Positions 25,539-34,475 of a DNA stretch of 64,000 nucleotides are shown here, piece after piece (position 1 is the first letter of the stretch; every line of letters starts with the position of its first letter). Origin of the DNA: PFJX01 sp963713085 (GTDB lineage: Bacteria > Pseudomonadota > Gammaproteobacteria > Burkholderiales > Thiobacillaceae); the NCBI GenBank assembly GCA_963713085.1, contig CAVQKQ010000015.1:32834-96833 (forward strand). Direction: 5' to 3'. The notes under the pieces were generated by a model that saw only the letters and a list, made by a program, of their open reading frames with translations, had not been told where the DNA came from and did not search any database. The position numbers and the translations under genes were made by a program.

Positions 25539-26660
25539 ATGAATACCGTCCCCCTCCTTCGGCTTGAAAACTCCGGCCAGGGGCAGGTCCTGCGCCTGGC
25601 CGGCGAGTGGAGCCTGGCGCATCTGGTGGGGGTCAATGCGGCCTTCGCCGGGTTGCCGGCCATCGCCGCGGATCGGCTGAGCCTCGATGGCGCGGCCCTG
25701 ACCAGCCTCGACAGCGCGGCGGCGATGATCCTGATGCAACATCTGCGGGCATGGGGCATTGATTGTGCCCAGGTGGCGAAATCCGGATTCGATGCCCGCC
25801 GCCTGGCCCTGCTCGACCTGGTCGCGGAGCGCCTGGAAACGCCGCCGCCGGTCGCCAGGCGGCGGTTCCACTGGTTGCCGAAGCTGGGCGGGATCACCCT
25901 GGCCGGCCTGCGCGGCACGGTCGCCATGCTGGCCTTTCTCGGCCAGGTCGGCGAGGCGCTGGGCGAGATCCTGGTCCGCCCGGCCCGGCTGCGCCCGCGC
26001 GAGTTGTTCATGCAACTGGAGGTGGTCGGGCTGGAGGCCATCGGCATCGTGGCCATGATGACCTTCCTGGTCGGTGTGGTATTCGCCCACCTGCTCGCCA
26101 TCCAGATCGAGAAATACGGCGCCAACATCTTCATCGTCGACGGTGTGGCCATGGCCATCTCCCGGGAGCTGGCGCCCCTGTTGGCGGCGATCCTGGTGGC
26201 CGGCCGCTCCGGCGCCGCCTTCACCGCCCAGATCGGCGCGATGAAGGTGACCGAGGAGATCGACGCCATTTCCACCCTGGGCCTCTCCCCATTCCATGTC
26301 CTGGTATTGCCACGGCTGCTTGCCATCGTCATCGCGCTACCGCTGCTGACCTTCATCGGCGACCTGCTCGGCCTGCTGGGCGCCGCCGTGATCGCGGCCC
26401 AGCAACTGGACATCACCTTCTTCACCTTCTTCAGCCGGCTCAAGGAAGTATTGCCCCTGGATTCGGTGCTTTACGGCCTGTACAAGGCGCCGGTGTTCGC
26501 GATCGCCATCGGGCTTATCGCCTGCCGCAACGGTTTCGCGGTCAGCCGCGACGCCCGCAGCGTCGGCGAGCGCACCACCGCCACGGTGGTGCAAAGCCTG
26601 GTGGCGGTAATTCTGATCAATGCCGCGTTCGCGGTGGCCTCGCCGGATTTCGGGTTTTGA
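25539..26660 (+). CDS. Mla/MCE-type ABC transporter permease with N-terminal STAS domain
   Basis: This 373-residue inner-membrane permease belongs to a lipid transporter. Residues about 1-105 are a STAS-like domain (GEWSLAHLVGVN, SLDSAAAMILMQHL) and the rest is MlaE-like (VGLEAIGIVAMMTFLVGVVFA, REL.PLLAAILVAGRSGAAFTAQIGAMKVTEEIDA, with about five helices). It is the first gene of a four-gene unit. The fused STAS takes the place of a separate MlaB. Confidence 0.92.
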   Translation: MNTVPLLRLENSGQGQVLRLAGEWSLAHLVGVNAAFAGLPAIAADRLSLDGAALTSLDSAAAMILMQHLRAWGIDCAQVAKSGFDARRLALLDLVAERLETPPPVARRRFHWLPKLGGITLAGLRGTVAMLAFLGQVGEALGEILVRPARLRPRELFMQLEVVGLEAIGIVAMMTFLVGVVFAHLLAIQIEKYGANIFIVDGVAMAISRELAPLLAAILVAGRSGAAFTAQIGAMKVTEEIDAISTLGLSPFHVLVLPRLLAIVIALPLLTFIGDLLGLLGAAVIAAQQLDITFFTFFSRLKEVLPLDSVLYGLYKAPVFAIAIGLIACRNGFAVSRDARSVGERTTATVVQSLVAVILINAAFAVASPDFGF

Positions 26661-26671
26661 CCGCGCCGGTC

Positions 26672-27409
26672 ATGGAGGTCCAAGGGGTGCGCACGCGGCT
26701 GGACGGCCGCTGGCTCCATGACGGCGTTGACTTCTCCCTCAAACGCGGCGAGGTGGTGGCGCTGATCGGCGCCAGCGGCTCCGGCAAGACCGTGCTGCTG
26801 CGCGAATGCATCGGTCTGCTGCGGCCCACGGAGGGGAAGGTGCGCCTTTTGGGCGAGGACCTGTGGGCCCTGTCCGGGTCGGCGATGAACCAAGTGCGGC
26901 GGCGCTTCGGCGTCCTGTTCCAGGAAGGCGCGCTGTTCTCCTCCCTCACGGTCGCCCAGAATATCGCCGTGCCCCTGCTGGAACATACCCGCCTGCCCCG
27001 CGCCTTGCGCGACGAGGTGGTCAGGCTCAGGCTGAGGTTGGCCGGTCTGCCTTTGGATGCCGCCGACAAGCGGCCCGCCGAGCTGTCCGGCGGCATGAAG
27101 AAGCGGGCGGCGCTGGCCCGCGCCTTGGCCCTGGAACCGGAATTGCTGTTCCTCGACGAACCCACTTCCGGCCTCGACCCCATCAGCGCCCGGGAATTCG
27201 ACCACCTGCTGCGCACCCTGTGCGACAGCCTGGGGCTGACCGCCCTGCTCACCACCCACGACCTCGATACCCTGTGGGGATTGGTGGACCGGGTGATCGT
27301 CCTGCATTCGGGCAAGGTTATCGCCGCCGGGCCGGTGGCGGAAGTGGCCAGGCTCGAGCACGAATGGATACGATCGTACTTTTCATCCCATGCCGACGGA
27401 AGGAGATGA
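26672..27409 (+). CDS. Mla/MCE-type ABC transporter ATPase
   Basis: This 245-residue ABC ATPase has Walker A GASGSGKT (about 34-41), Q-loop LFQEGALFSS, signature LSGGMKKRAALARAL, Walker B ELLFLDEPTSGLDP and the switch His in TTHDL. It is MlaF-like and powers the permease encoded 12 bases upstream. The ATG at 26672 is chosen; a TTG at 26657, overlapping the permease stop, would add five residues. Confidence 0.93.
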   Translation: MEVQGVRTRLDGRWLHDGVDFSLKRGEVVALIGASGSGKTVLLRECIGLLRPTEGKVRLLGEDLWALSGSAMNQVRRRFGVLFQEGALFSSLTVAQNIAVPLLEHTRLPRALRDEVVRLRLRLAGLPLDAADKRPAELSGGMKKRAALARALALEPELLFLDEPTSGLDPISAREFDHLLRTLCDSLGLTALLTTHDLDTLWGLVDRVIVLHSGKVIAAGPVAEVARLEHEWIRSYFSSHADGRR

Positions 27410-27412
27410 ATC

Positions 27413-28357
27413 ATGGAACCTGAAGCGCGATATGCCTGGGTCGGCGTTGCCGTCCTGGCGCTGGTGGCCTTGTTGGCGGGGGGGCTGTACTGGTTGACCG
27501 GCGGTACCGACACCACCATGGTGAAACGCTACACCGTCTATTTCGAGAACCAGTCCCTGGAGGGTCTGCAGATCAACAGCGATGTGCGCATGCAGGGCGT
27601 CAAGGTGGGCAAGGTGCGGGACTACGCCATTATTACCGGGGAGGTCGGCAGGGTGCGGGTCATCCTCCAGGTGGACGGCCGCACGCCGATCCTGCAAGGG
27701 GCGGAGGCGGTGGTGACGCGCCACCTGGTGACCGGCCTGGCGGCCATCGACCTGACCAATCCGCCCCAGGGCGGTCCGCCGCTGATGCACATCCCCGACG
27801 GTGAAGAATATCCCGTGATCAAGGAAGGCGTGCCGCGCCTGGAGCGCGTTGCCAGCAACCTGGAAGAAATGGGCCTGCTCGGGCGCGATGCCCTGGTGCG
27901 CTTCAATACCCTGTTTTCCGACAGCAACCAGAAGTCCCTGGCCGCCATTTTGACCAACCTGGACGGGCTGACCGGCGACCTGCGCCACACCCTGCCGCAG
28001 TTGGACGCCACCCTGGCCGGGGCGCGCCAGGCCGCTGCGCGCATGGAAACGGTCAGCGCCGACGCCAGCCAGGCGATACACGAGACCAATGCCCGTCTGG
28101 CCAGGGTGGCCACGGAAACCGAAACGACCCTGGCGACGGCCCGGGATACCATGAAGTCCATCGATCGGGATGTGGGCGGACTTGCCGTCCAGCTGCGCCT
28201 GTCCGCCGACCTCGGCACCCAGGAAATCCAGGCCACGGCCCAGTCCCTGCGCCTGGCGGGTGATGCCTTGCAGGACACCGGCCACGCCCTGGCCGATCCG
28301 GCCCGGATCCTCTATGGAACCAATCCCGCGGCCCTGGGCCCCGGGGAGGAACGCTGA
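27413..28357 (+). CDS. MCE-domain (MlaD-like) lipid-binding protein
   Basis: The protein has 314 residues: one N-terminal membrane anchor (about 9-30), an MCE domain (about 38-120, with TVYFENQSLEGLQINSDVRM and GVKVGKV), then a long helical tail. It should sit in the periplasm and shuttle lipids between the permease and the outer membrane. It starts 3 bases after the ATPase gene and overlaps the following lipoprotein gene by one base (TGATG). Confidence 0.92.
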   Translation: MEPEARYAWVGVAVLALVALLAGGLYWLTGGTDTTMVKRYTVYFENQSLEGLQINSDVRMQGVKVGKVRDYAIITGEVGRVRVILQVDGRTPILQGAEAVVTRHLVTGLAAIDLTNPPQGGPPLMHIPDGEEYPVIKEGVPRLERVASNLEEMGLLGRDALVRFNTLFSDSNQKSLAAILTNLDGLTGDLRHTLPQLDATLAGARQAAARMETVSADASQAIHETNARLARVATETETTLATARDTMKSIDRDVGGLAVQLRLSADLGTQEIQATAQSLRLAGDALQDTGHALADPARILYGTNPAALGPGEER

Positions 28358-28962
28358 TGAAACCGCTGATCCTGCTGCTTTCGGCCTTGCTGCTGGCCGG
28401 TTGCGCCTTGCCGGGAAAACCGACCCAGGCGGCCAGCTATTACGTGCTCACCGATCCCGGTCCGGTGGTCCCCAGCCCCGTCACCCACCCCGGCACGCTA
28501 CTGGTGCGGGAGATGGAGGCGCCTCCCTTCTATCAGGGGACCCGGCTTGCCTTCAGCCGGACGCCCGGGACCCGCGGCCAGTACCAGTACGCCCAGTGGA
28601 GCGAACCGACCGCCCAGCGCCTGACCTGGATGCTGCGCCAGCGCCTGGAGACGGCCGGGGTGTTTGCCATCGTCGCGCCCATGGGCAGCGGCGTACTGGG
28701 TGACTATCAGCTCAACACCCGGCTGACCGATTTCTACCACGACGCTGCCACGCCGCCCGGCGTCGCCCTGATGGTGCTGGATGCGGACCTGGTGCGGCGC
28801 GGTAGCGGCGAATTACTCGGGCGCCAGGCATTCGTGGCCCAGGTACCGCTGGCGAGCTACGACGCCGCCGGCGCCGCCGACGCCCTGGGGCGCGCGGCCA
28901 ACCGGGTGTTCGACGAACTTGTCGTCTGGCTGGGCCGGGTAAGCACCGGGGAAGCCCGGTAG
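28357..28962 (+). CDS. ABC-type transport auxiliary lipoprotein (PqiC-like)
   Basis: This is a 201-residue lipoprotein with signal peptide and lipobox LLAGC (Cys16). The domain has the ABC_trans_aux pattern: SYYVLTDPG, LLVREMEAPPFYQGTRLAFSR, YQYAQWSEPTAQRLTWML and a C-terminal helix. Such proteins are the outer-membrane partner of MCE transporters. It is the last gene of the four-gene lipid transport unit. Confidence 0.88.
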   Translation: MKPLILLLSALLLAGCALPGKPTQAASYYVLTDPGPVVPSPVTHPGTLLVREMEAPPFYQGTRLAFSRTPGTRGQYQYAQWSEPTAQRLTWMLRQRLETAGVFAIVAPMGSGVLGDYQLNTRLTDFYHDAATPPGVALMVLDADLVRRGSGELLGRQAFVAQVPLASYDAAGAADALGRAANRVFDELVVWLGRVSTGEAR

Positions 28963-28995
28963 AATGCGGCCCCCCATGAGCGACAAGCAAAGGCG

Positions 28996-29553
28996 ATGCT
29001 GATCTACATCCACGGCTTCAACAGTTCTTCCGGTTCCGGCAAGGTGCGCGAGCTTCAGGACTGGATGGAGCGGCGCGGCCTGGCCGAGGCCTTCTCCTGT
29101 CCCGACCTGCCCCATCGCCCGAGCCAGGCGGTCGCCCTGCTGGAGGGCTTGATCCGAAATAGCCGGGGTCGCGCGAAGCTGGTGGGCAGTTCCATGGGCG
29201 GTTTCTACGCGACCTATCTGGCGGAGAAGCATGGCCTCAAGGCCGTCCTGGTGAACCCGGCGGTGAACATGCACCGCCTGATCGTCGGGGAAGTGGGCCG
29301 CATCCAGAACAACTGGCACAACGGCGAGAGCTACCTGTTCACCCAGCAGCACGTGGACGAGTTCTCCGCACTGCACATCCCCCGGCCGAGCCATCCGGAG
29401 GATTTCCTGCTGCTGGTGGAGGCCGGTGACGAGGTGCTGGATCATCGCGTTGCCGTGGATTACTACGCCGGCGCCCGGCAGGAGGTGTGTCCGGGCGGCG
29501 ACCACGGTTTCACCCGCTTTACCGAATACCTCCCCGCGATCCTGGAGTTTTAA
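28996..29553 (+). CDS. YqiA/YcfP-family esterase
   Basis: This is a 185-residue alpha/beta-hydrolase. The N-terminal oxyanion strand is MLIYIHGFNSSSGSGK. The nucleophile elbow is GSSMGG (Ser at about 65), the acid is in EAGDEVLD and the His in CPGGDHGF. Members hydrolyse small esters; the natural substrate is unknown. It lies 4 bases ahead of the RNase II-like gene. Confidence 0.88.
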   Translation: MLIYIHGFNSSSGSGKVRELQDWMERRGLAEAFSCPDLPHRPSQAVALLEGLIRNSRGRAKLVGSSMGGFYATYLAEKHGLKAVLVNPAVNMHRLIVGEVGRIQNNWHNGESYLFTQQHVDEFSALHIPRPSHPEDFLLLVEAGDEVLDHRVAVDYYAGARQEVCPGGDHGFTRFTEYLPAILEF

Positions 29554-29556
29554 ACG

Positions 29557-31395
29557 ATGTATCTGCTGTACGAAGAAGACGGGGACATCAAGGCCGGCAC
29601 CCTGCTGGCCGACAACGACACCTCCCTGCAGGTGGAATCCCAGCATGGCAAGCGCACCAAGCTGAAGTCGGCCCATGTGCTGCTGCGCTATCCCGCGCCC
29701 GGCCCCACGGAGGTGATGGAAGGCGCCCGCGGCCTGAAGGAGGAGCTGGATCTGGATTTCCTTTGGGAGGTGGCGGGGGAGGAGGAATTCAGTTTCGAGG
29801 ATCTGGCCCGGGAATATTTCGGCAAGACCCCCAGCGCGCCCGAGGCTGCGGCCATCGCCTTGACCCTGCAAGGCGCGCCCATCTATTTCCAAAAGAAGGG
29901 CAAGGGCCGGTTTCGGGCGGCGCCGGCCGACATCCTGGCGGCCGCCAAGGCGGGACTGGAGCGCAAGGCGAGGGAGACGGCACTGCGGGCGGAATGGTCC
30001 GCCATGCTGGTGGCGGGAACATTGCCGGAGGCGTTTCACGGCAAGGTGTTCGAACTGGCCCATAAGCCCGACAAGAACAGCCTGGAATACAAGGCCCTGC
30101 AGGATGCCTGCGCCGAAACGGGCCTGTCCGTCGTGCGCCTGCTGGACAAGTGCGGTGCCATCCCGTCCAGCCAGGACTACCACCTGCAGGCCTTCCTGCT
30201 GACCCATTTCCCCCGGGGCACCGCGTTTCCCGAACTGGCTCCCCCCGCTCCGCCGCCGGCCCTGCCTGCCGGGGATGCGCCCGCCTTCAGCATCGACGAT
30301 GCCGCCACCACCGAGATCGACGATGCCTTCTCGGTGATCTTCCGCAACGACGGCAGCGTGCGGGTGGGCATCCATATCGCCGCCCCCGCCCTGGGCATTC
30401 CGACCGACTCCGACCTGGACCGGATTGCGGCCACCCGCCTGTCCACCATATACATGCCCGGCGACAAGATCACCATGTTGCCGGAGCCGCTCATCGCCCA
30501 GTACACCCTGGCGGAGAACAAGGCCTGCCCGGCCTTGTCCCTGTATGTGGAGGTGGGGGCCGACTACGCCATCCGCAGCCTGGACACCGTGGCCGACGTG
30601 GTGAGCATCGCCGCCAACCTGCGCCACGAGACCCTGGAACCCCTGTTCAACGAGGCCAGCATCGGCCGGGATGGACCGGACTACCCTTTCCGCCGGGAAC
30701 TGGAATGGCTGTTCGGCTTCGCCCGCCACCTGGAGGCGACCCGGGGCAAGGCGGACCAGGTCCAGCGCATGGACTACGTGTTCAAGGTGACGGATGACCG
30801 GGTGGATATCGTGCCCCGGGTGCGGGGCAATCCCATCGACAAAGTGGTGTCGGAGATGATGATCCTGGCCAACAGCCGTTGGGGCGAATTGCTGGCCGAC
30901 AAAGGCGTGGCGGGGGTGTACCGGGCCCAGGCCGGCGGCAAGGTGCGCATGACCCTCAAACCCGCGCCCCACGAGGGCCTGGGTGTGAGCCACTATGCCT
31001 GGAGCACGTCGCCCCTGCGGCGCTACGTGGACCTGATCAACCAGCGCCAGATCCTGGCGGTGGCTCGGGGCGAGGCGCCGTCTCATGCCGGCAACGATCC
31101 CATGCTGTTCGCCGCCGTGCGTGACTTCGAACTGGCCTATGACGCCTACAATGAATTCCAGCGCGGCATGGAACGGTATTGGTGCCTGCGCTGGCTGCGC
31201 CAGGAGGGCATCACCGAGATCAACGCCACCCTCTGGCGGGAGAACCTGGCCCGCCTGGACGGTTTGCCCTTCGTGGCCCGGATCACCGGCGCCCCCACCC
31301 TCAACCCGGGGGACCGCATCCGTGTGACCGTGGAAGGCATCGACTTGCTGGATAGGGAACTGACATGCCGTTACCTGGCGCCCTTAACCGACTGA
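29557..31395 (+). CDS. RNase II/RNB-family exoribonuclease
   Basis: This 612-residue protein has an RNB catalytic domain in its second half: SIDDAATTEIDDAFSV with the Asp cluster, IHIAAPALGI, RLSTIYMPGDKITMLP, and a later SHYAWSTSPLRRYVDLINQRQI. A short N-terminal domain reads MYLLYEEDGDIKAGTLL. It degrades RNA 3'-5'. It is shorter than RNase R and without a clear S1 tail. The last 31 bases overlap the TonB-like gene. Confidence 0.9.
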   Translation: MYLLYEEDGDIKAGTLLADNDTSLQVESQHGKRTKLKSAHVLLRYPAPGPTEVMEGARGLKEELDLDFLWEVAGEEEFSFEDLAREYFGKTPSAPEAAAIALTLQGAPIYFQKKGKGRFRAAPADILAAAKAGLERKARETALRAEWSAMLVAGTLPEAFHGKVFELAHKPDKNSLEYKALQDACAETGLSVVRLLDKCGAIPSSQDYHLQAFLLTHFPRGTAFPELAPPAPPPALPAGDAPAFSIDDAATTEIDDAFSVIFRNDGSVRVGIHIAAPALGIPTDSDLDRIAATRLSTIYMPGDKITMLPEPLIAQYTLAENKACPALSLYVEVGADYAIRSLDTVADVVSIAANLRHETLEPLFNEASIGRDGPDYPFRRELEWLFGFARHLEATRGKADQVQRMDYVFKVTDDRVDIVPRVRGNPIDKVVSEMMILANSRWGELLADKGVAGVYRAQAGGKVRMTLKPAPHEGLGVSHYAWSTSPLRRYVDLINQRQILAVARGEAPSHAGNDPMLFAAVRDFELAYDAYNEFQRGMERYWCLRWLRQEGITEINATLWRENLARLDGLPFVARITGAPTLNPGDRIRVTVEGIDLLDRELTCRYLAPLTD

Positions 31396-32297
31396 AGACC
31401 GCCTTCGCGCGGGAGCCCTATCTGCCGTTGACCTCGGCGGATTGGGACGACCGCTTCACCAAGGCCATCCTGGTCTCGGCCATCCTGCATACCCTGTTCA
31501 TCTTCGGCCTCCATTTCACGGCGGCCAATCCCAAGCTGTTCGAAAATCCCAACCCGCCCCTGGATGTGGTCCTGGTCAATGCCAAGTCCAAGACCAAGCC
31601 GCTCCATGCGGATGTCCTGGCCCAGCACAACCTGGACGGCGGCGGCAACGTGGAAGAAAACCGCCAGGCCACCTCTCCCCTGCCCGCCGCGGAGCAGGAA
31701 CAGGCCATGAGCGCGGAGGCGGAACTCAATACCCGGCGCCAGACCCCGGAGGAGCAGACCCGCGAATTGATGCACCAGGCCAAGTCCGATTTCAGCGTGC
31801 CGGTCCAGAAAACCACGCCGGCGGCGGAGCCCACCACGCCGTCGCCGGTCACCGCGCCGCAGGACCTGATCAGCAGCAGCCTGGAAATGTCGCGTCTCCA
31901 GGCCCGCATCGACCAGCAGCGCGACGAATACCAGAAGCGCCCGCGCCGCATGTACATCGGCGCCCGGGCCCAGGAATTCAGCTTCGCCCAGTACGTGGAG
32001 GATTGGCGCATCAAGGTGGAACGGGTAGGCAACCAGAACTATCCCGAGGCGGCCCGCCGCGACCGGCTCTACGGGGCCCTGGTGCTAACCGTGAATATCC
32101 GGGACGACGGCAGCCTGGAATCGACCCAGGTGGACCGTTCCTCCGGCTCCAAGATCCTGGATGCCGCCGCGGTACATATCGTCGAGATGGCGGCTCCCTA
32201 CCCGCCTTTCTCGGAAGCCATGCGCAAGAAGGTGGACATCCTCGGCATCACCCGCACCTGGGCCTTCACCCGGTCCGACCAGCTCACCAGTCAGTAA
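31365..32297 (+). CDS. TonB C-terminal-domain energy transducer
   Basis: The 310-residue protein has one N-terminal membrane helix (ILVSAILHTLFIFGLHF, about 36-52), a Pro/Gln/Glu-rich periplasmic linker with a short coiled coil (MSRLQARIDQQRDEYQKR), and a C-terminal TonB domain (NYPEAARRDRLYGALVLTV, then AAVHIVEMAAPYPPFSE). It links proton-motive force to outer-membrane transport or has a structural role. An ATG at 31365 within the previous gene is the only good start. It is directly followed by the fbp remnant. Confidence 0.88.
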   Translation: MPLPGALNRLKTAFAREPYLPLTSADWDDRFTKAILVSAILHTLFIFGLHFTAANPKLFENPNPPLDVVLVNAKSKTKPLHADVLAQHNLDGGGNVEENRQATSPLPAAEQEQAMSAEAELNTRRQTPEEQTRELMHQAKSDFSVPVQKTTPAAEPTTPSPVTAPQDLISSSLEMSRLQARIDQQRDEYQKRPRRMYIGARAQEFSFAQYVEDWRIKVERVGNQNYPEAARRDRLYGALVLTVNIRDDGSLESTQVDRSSGSKILDAAAVHIVEMAAPYPPFSEAMRKKVDILGITRTWAFTRSDQLTSQ

Positions 32298-32528
32298 ACC
32301 AGGCAGCTGGCGCGCCCTGATCGGCGCGCTGGACAGCCAGAACGTGCAGGGCGAGACCCGGAAGAAGCTGGACATGATCTCCAACGAGATCATGATCCGC
32401 CACAACGAGTGGGCCGACCACCTGGCCGTCTTGGAGATGCGGCCGGAAGGCATGCACAGCGCGTGCCGGTGATACTGGGATCAAAGAACGAGGTGGAGGA
32501 GGTGGTGGGGTATCACCGAGAAGCCTGA
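32298..32528 (+). pseudogene. fbp: Remnant of class I fructose-1,6-bisphosphatase
   Basis: Two pieces of an FBPase are visible. The N-terminal part reads NVQGETRKKLDMISNEIMIR then HNEWADHLAV (about 32355-32440), a hallmark of class I FBPase. After roughly 32445 a different frame reads RVPVILGSKNEVEEVVGYH then REA and a stop at 32526-32528, which is the conserved C-terminus of the same enzyme. The whole middle, about 250 codons that carry the active site, is missing and no start codon is obvious. It cannot be functional. Confidence 0.85.
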
Positions 32529-32550
32529 AGATGTAGTCAGAAGAAAAATA

Positions 32551-32572
32551 AGGGGCGCCAATTGGCGCCCCT
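32551..32572. terminator. Perfect 22-bp palindrome, bidirectional terminator
   Basis: AGGGGCGCCAA and its exact complement abut without a loop. T-rich flanks occur on both strands (cctttgtaaat on plus, tatttttcttc on minus). It ends the fbp remnant on one side and the secreted-protein pseudogene on the other. Confidence 0.85.
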
Positions 32573-32619
32573 TTGTAAATATGGATGGTTGGTGTGCGTT
32601 CAAACAATCTGTCAAAAGA

Positions 32620-33240
32620 TTACTGGTAGAGAGACTGGAGGTAAGCCAATACCTGGGCGGCATTCCAATTCACCCCCGTCGGATCGTAAAAACCACCACC
32701 AATCGTGGCGTTGAACATGGCCACAACATCCGCCGTATTCAACGGGTAATTCGGGGCATATTCAATTGCGTTCAGGTAGGAAGCGACCGCAGCTCTGCCC
32801 AAGAGTCAGATTGATCGGTGTATTGGCGGCAGATTGCTGGCTGCCAGTTGCGAGCACTTGCTGGAGAGTGGCAATTCAGATCGAGGTATGTGTACTTGGC
32901 TTGACCAAGCCTGGGTTTGACTGTCAGCTCGTTCTCGTCCAATAGGTGTCGGTGAACCCAACACGGGTAAAGAGAGCCTCCTTATTTACTAGGGTACTTA
33001 CTTTATCTACCCAAGTAGTCTGGAGATACCCCCAAGGTGGAGCAAATACCTTGTTGATGTGTAGACACATTGCCAGATACCTGGCCGGAAATCGTGCAAT
33101 TGTGAGGGGGCAGCGCCCAATACCTGCCTACTGGCCAAGGTGCCCAATACGGCGGGTACTGCAAGTCCGGCCTTGGTCAGACGACGGCGGTTGGCATCGA
33201 CCTGAGGGGTCTGAGGGGTTTCCTGACGGGTCTTTTCCAT
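32620..33240 (-). pseudogene. Frameshifted secreted protein, likely HPr-rel-A system partner
   Basis: The start ATG at 33240 has an AGGGA ribosome binding site and opens a Tat-like leader (NRRRLTKAGLAVPAVLGTLA, then SRQVLGAAP). One extra C in a run of five (33106-33110) breaks the frame. Removing it gives AAPHNCTISGQVSG. A second extra base (33013-33014) follows SPDYW. Further breaks near 32942, near 32870 and at a G run (32798-32800) precede the C-terminal part APNYPLNTADVVAMFNAT and WNAAQVLAYLQSLYQ. Each piece resembles one small exported protein often found beside HprK-related kinases (from memory). The gene is broken in at least five places. Confidence 0.75.
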
Positions 33241-33275
33241 GATTTCCCTGCAATAAACGGTTTACGGATTATACG

Positions 33276-33293
33276 TAGCAATATTTATGCCTT
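33276..33293 (-). promoter_or_regulatory. Sigma-54-type -24/-12 promoter
   Basis: On the minus strand the sequence reads AAGGCATAAATATTGCTA. GGCA and TTGC have the strict GG-N10-GC spacing of RpoN promoters. A start near 33266 would leave a leader of about 27 bases carrying the AGGGA site of the secreted-protein pseudogene. A sigma-70-like TATAAT (33268-33273) overlaps the start region but lacks a -35. Confidence 0.6.
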
Positions 33294-33377
33294 AGGCCGT
33301 TAGACGGCTCGGAGTCTAGTCTGGGCGCAGAGGCGGAATTTTATATACGTGTGCTTGTAAAGAAACTCGACACTTGG

Positions 33378-34475
33378 TCAGGGACCTTTCTGCCCATTCT
33401 TGTTCTGCGGAAATGTTGCCACCCAAGCCTTGTACATTAAATGGGGAAGCAGCAAATGGAATGGCATCCTCAGGGCATGGGAGCGGACATAGAGGAAGAA
33501 TTCCGCCAGGCCGTTGCCAGTCAAACGGCAACTGGGGTGGGCACAGGCGAATCCGCGCAGGAACACGGCATCCCGCAGTGCCCAATGGCCCGGCCAGGCA
33601 TGCAGGGTTTTGGCCTGAAGAATTTCAACAGGAACGGGCGTGCGCAAGAGTCGCGCGCAGTAGCGCAGCGCCAAGCTCAGGGGCCCCGTCAGATTGAGCT
33701 CAATGCTGCGCCGTTGCAGGCTATCCCACCACTCCGGCCGACTCAGGCCGTGGCGCAGCAGGGCGTCCAGGTCCACCAGGTCGCGCAGGGCATGGCCCCA
33801 CTCGCCTTCGTGGAAGAGATGGGTCGCCGAGTGGAGCACCAGGTCTTCCAGGCTGGGCACGGATAAGGAGGCAAAACCCTGGAGCGGCTGGCTCGCGTCG
33901 ATGACCCGGTCCGGATGGGTGCGCAGGCGCGCCGTTTCCGGCAACAGGTCGTGGTGTACGTCCAGGTGGCTCTTGCGCCGGATGTGCTGCATGGGCGGCA
34001 GTTCGTGCATCCAGCGCCGGTAGTAGCGCTGGTCGTAGGCGCTGTTGTGGCCGCTGACCCAACCATGCAGCATGAGGGCGGATTCGGTCCGGGCCAGGGC
34101 CGCTTTGGGCACCAGGAGATCGATGTCTGCGAACAGCCGGCCCTGGGCCGGGGGCAGGTCGGCCATCACATAGGCCGCGCCCTTCAGCAGTACGCCCGGG
34201 ATGCCTTCGCTGGCCAGCGCTTCATCCAGCTTACGCGCTTCCCAGGCGACCGCCTGGCGCTGGCGCGCGGCGGCGGTTGCGGCGCCGGAGAAATGCCGCC
34301 GCACCACTTCAGGCAGGCCCGATATGAGCCCATTTGTTTCGGCCAACACGGCGAGCCGGGACAGCAGTCCGGCTTGGCGGGACTGGCGCAGCAGCAGGTC
34401 CCAGGTCGCCAGGGGCAGGTCCGCCATCCGCTCCGGGGCGATCAAGACGTCGAGCAGGGTCTGGCAGCGGTTCAT
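33378..34475 (-). CDS. Nucleotidyltransferase-family protein of HPr-rel-A cluster
   Basis: This 365-residue protein resembles the NTP_transf_5 family: a helical N-terminus, then LLKGAAYVMADLPPAQGRLFADIDLLV (about 95-122), where G...D-x-D is the nucleotidyltransferase metal-binding core, then HLDVHHDLLP and a helical C-terminus. It overlaps the HprK-related gene by 4 bases (ATGA), so the two are co-translated. The substrate is unknown. Modification of a peptide or carrier handled by the PqqD-like protein is an inference. Confidence 0.75.
   Translation of the reverse strand: MNRCQTLLDVLIAPERMADLPLATWDLLLRQSRQAGLLSRLAVLAETNGLISGLPEVVRRHFSGAATAAARQRQAVAWEARKLDEALASEGIPGVLLKGAAYVMADLPPAQGRLFADIDLLVPKAALARTESALMLHGWVSGHNSAYDQRYYRRWMHELPPMQHIRRKSHLDVHHDLLPETARLRTHPDRVIDASQPLQGFASLSVPSLEDLVLHSATHLFHEGEWGHALRDLVDLDALLRHGLSRPEWWDSLQRRSIELNLTGPLSLALRYCARLLRTPVPVEILQAKTLHAWPGHWALRDAVFLRGFACAHPSCRLTGNGLAEFFLYVRSHALRMPFHLLLPHLMYKAWVATFPQNKNGQKGP

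Noticed and set aside
31365..32297. PEP-CTERM or sorting signal in the TonB-like protein
   Set aside because: The C-terminus is a TonB domain with no PEP motif or terminal membrane helix.
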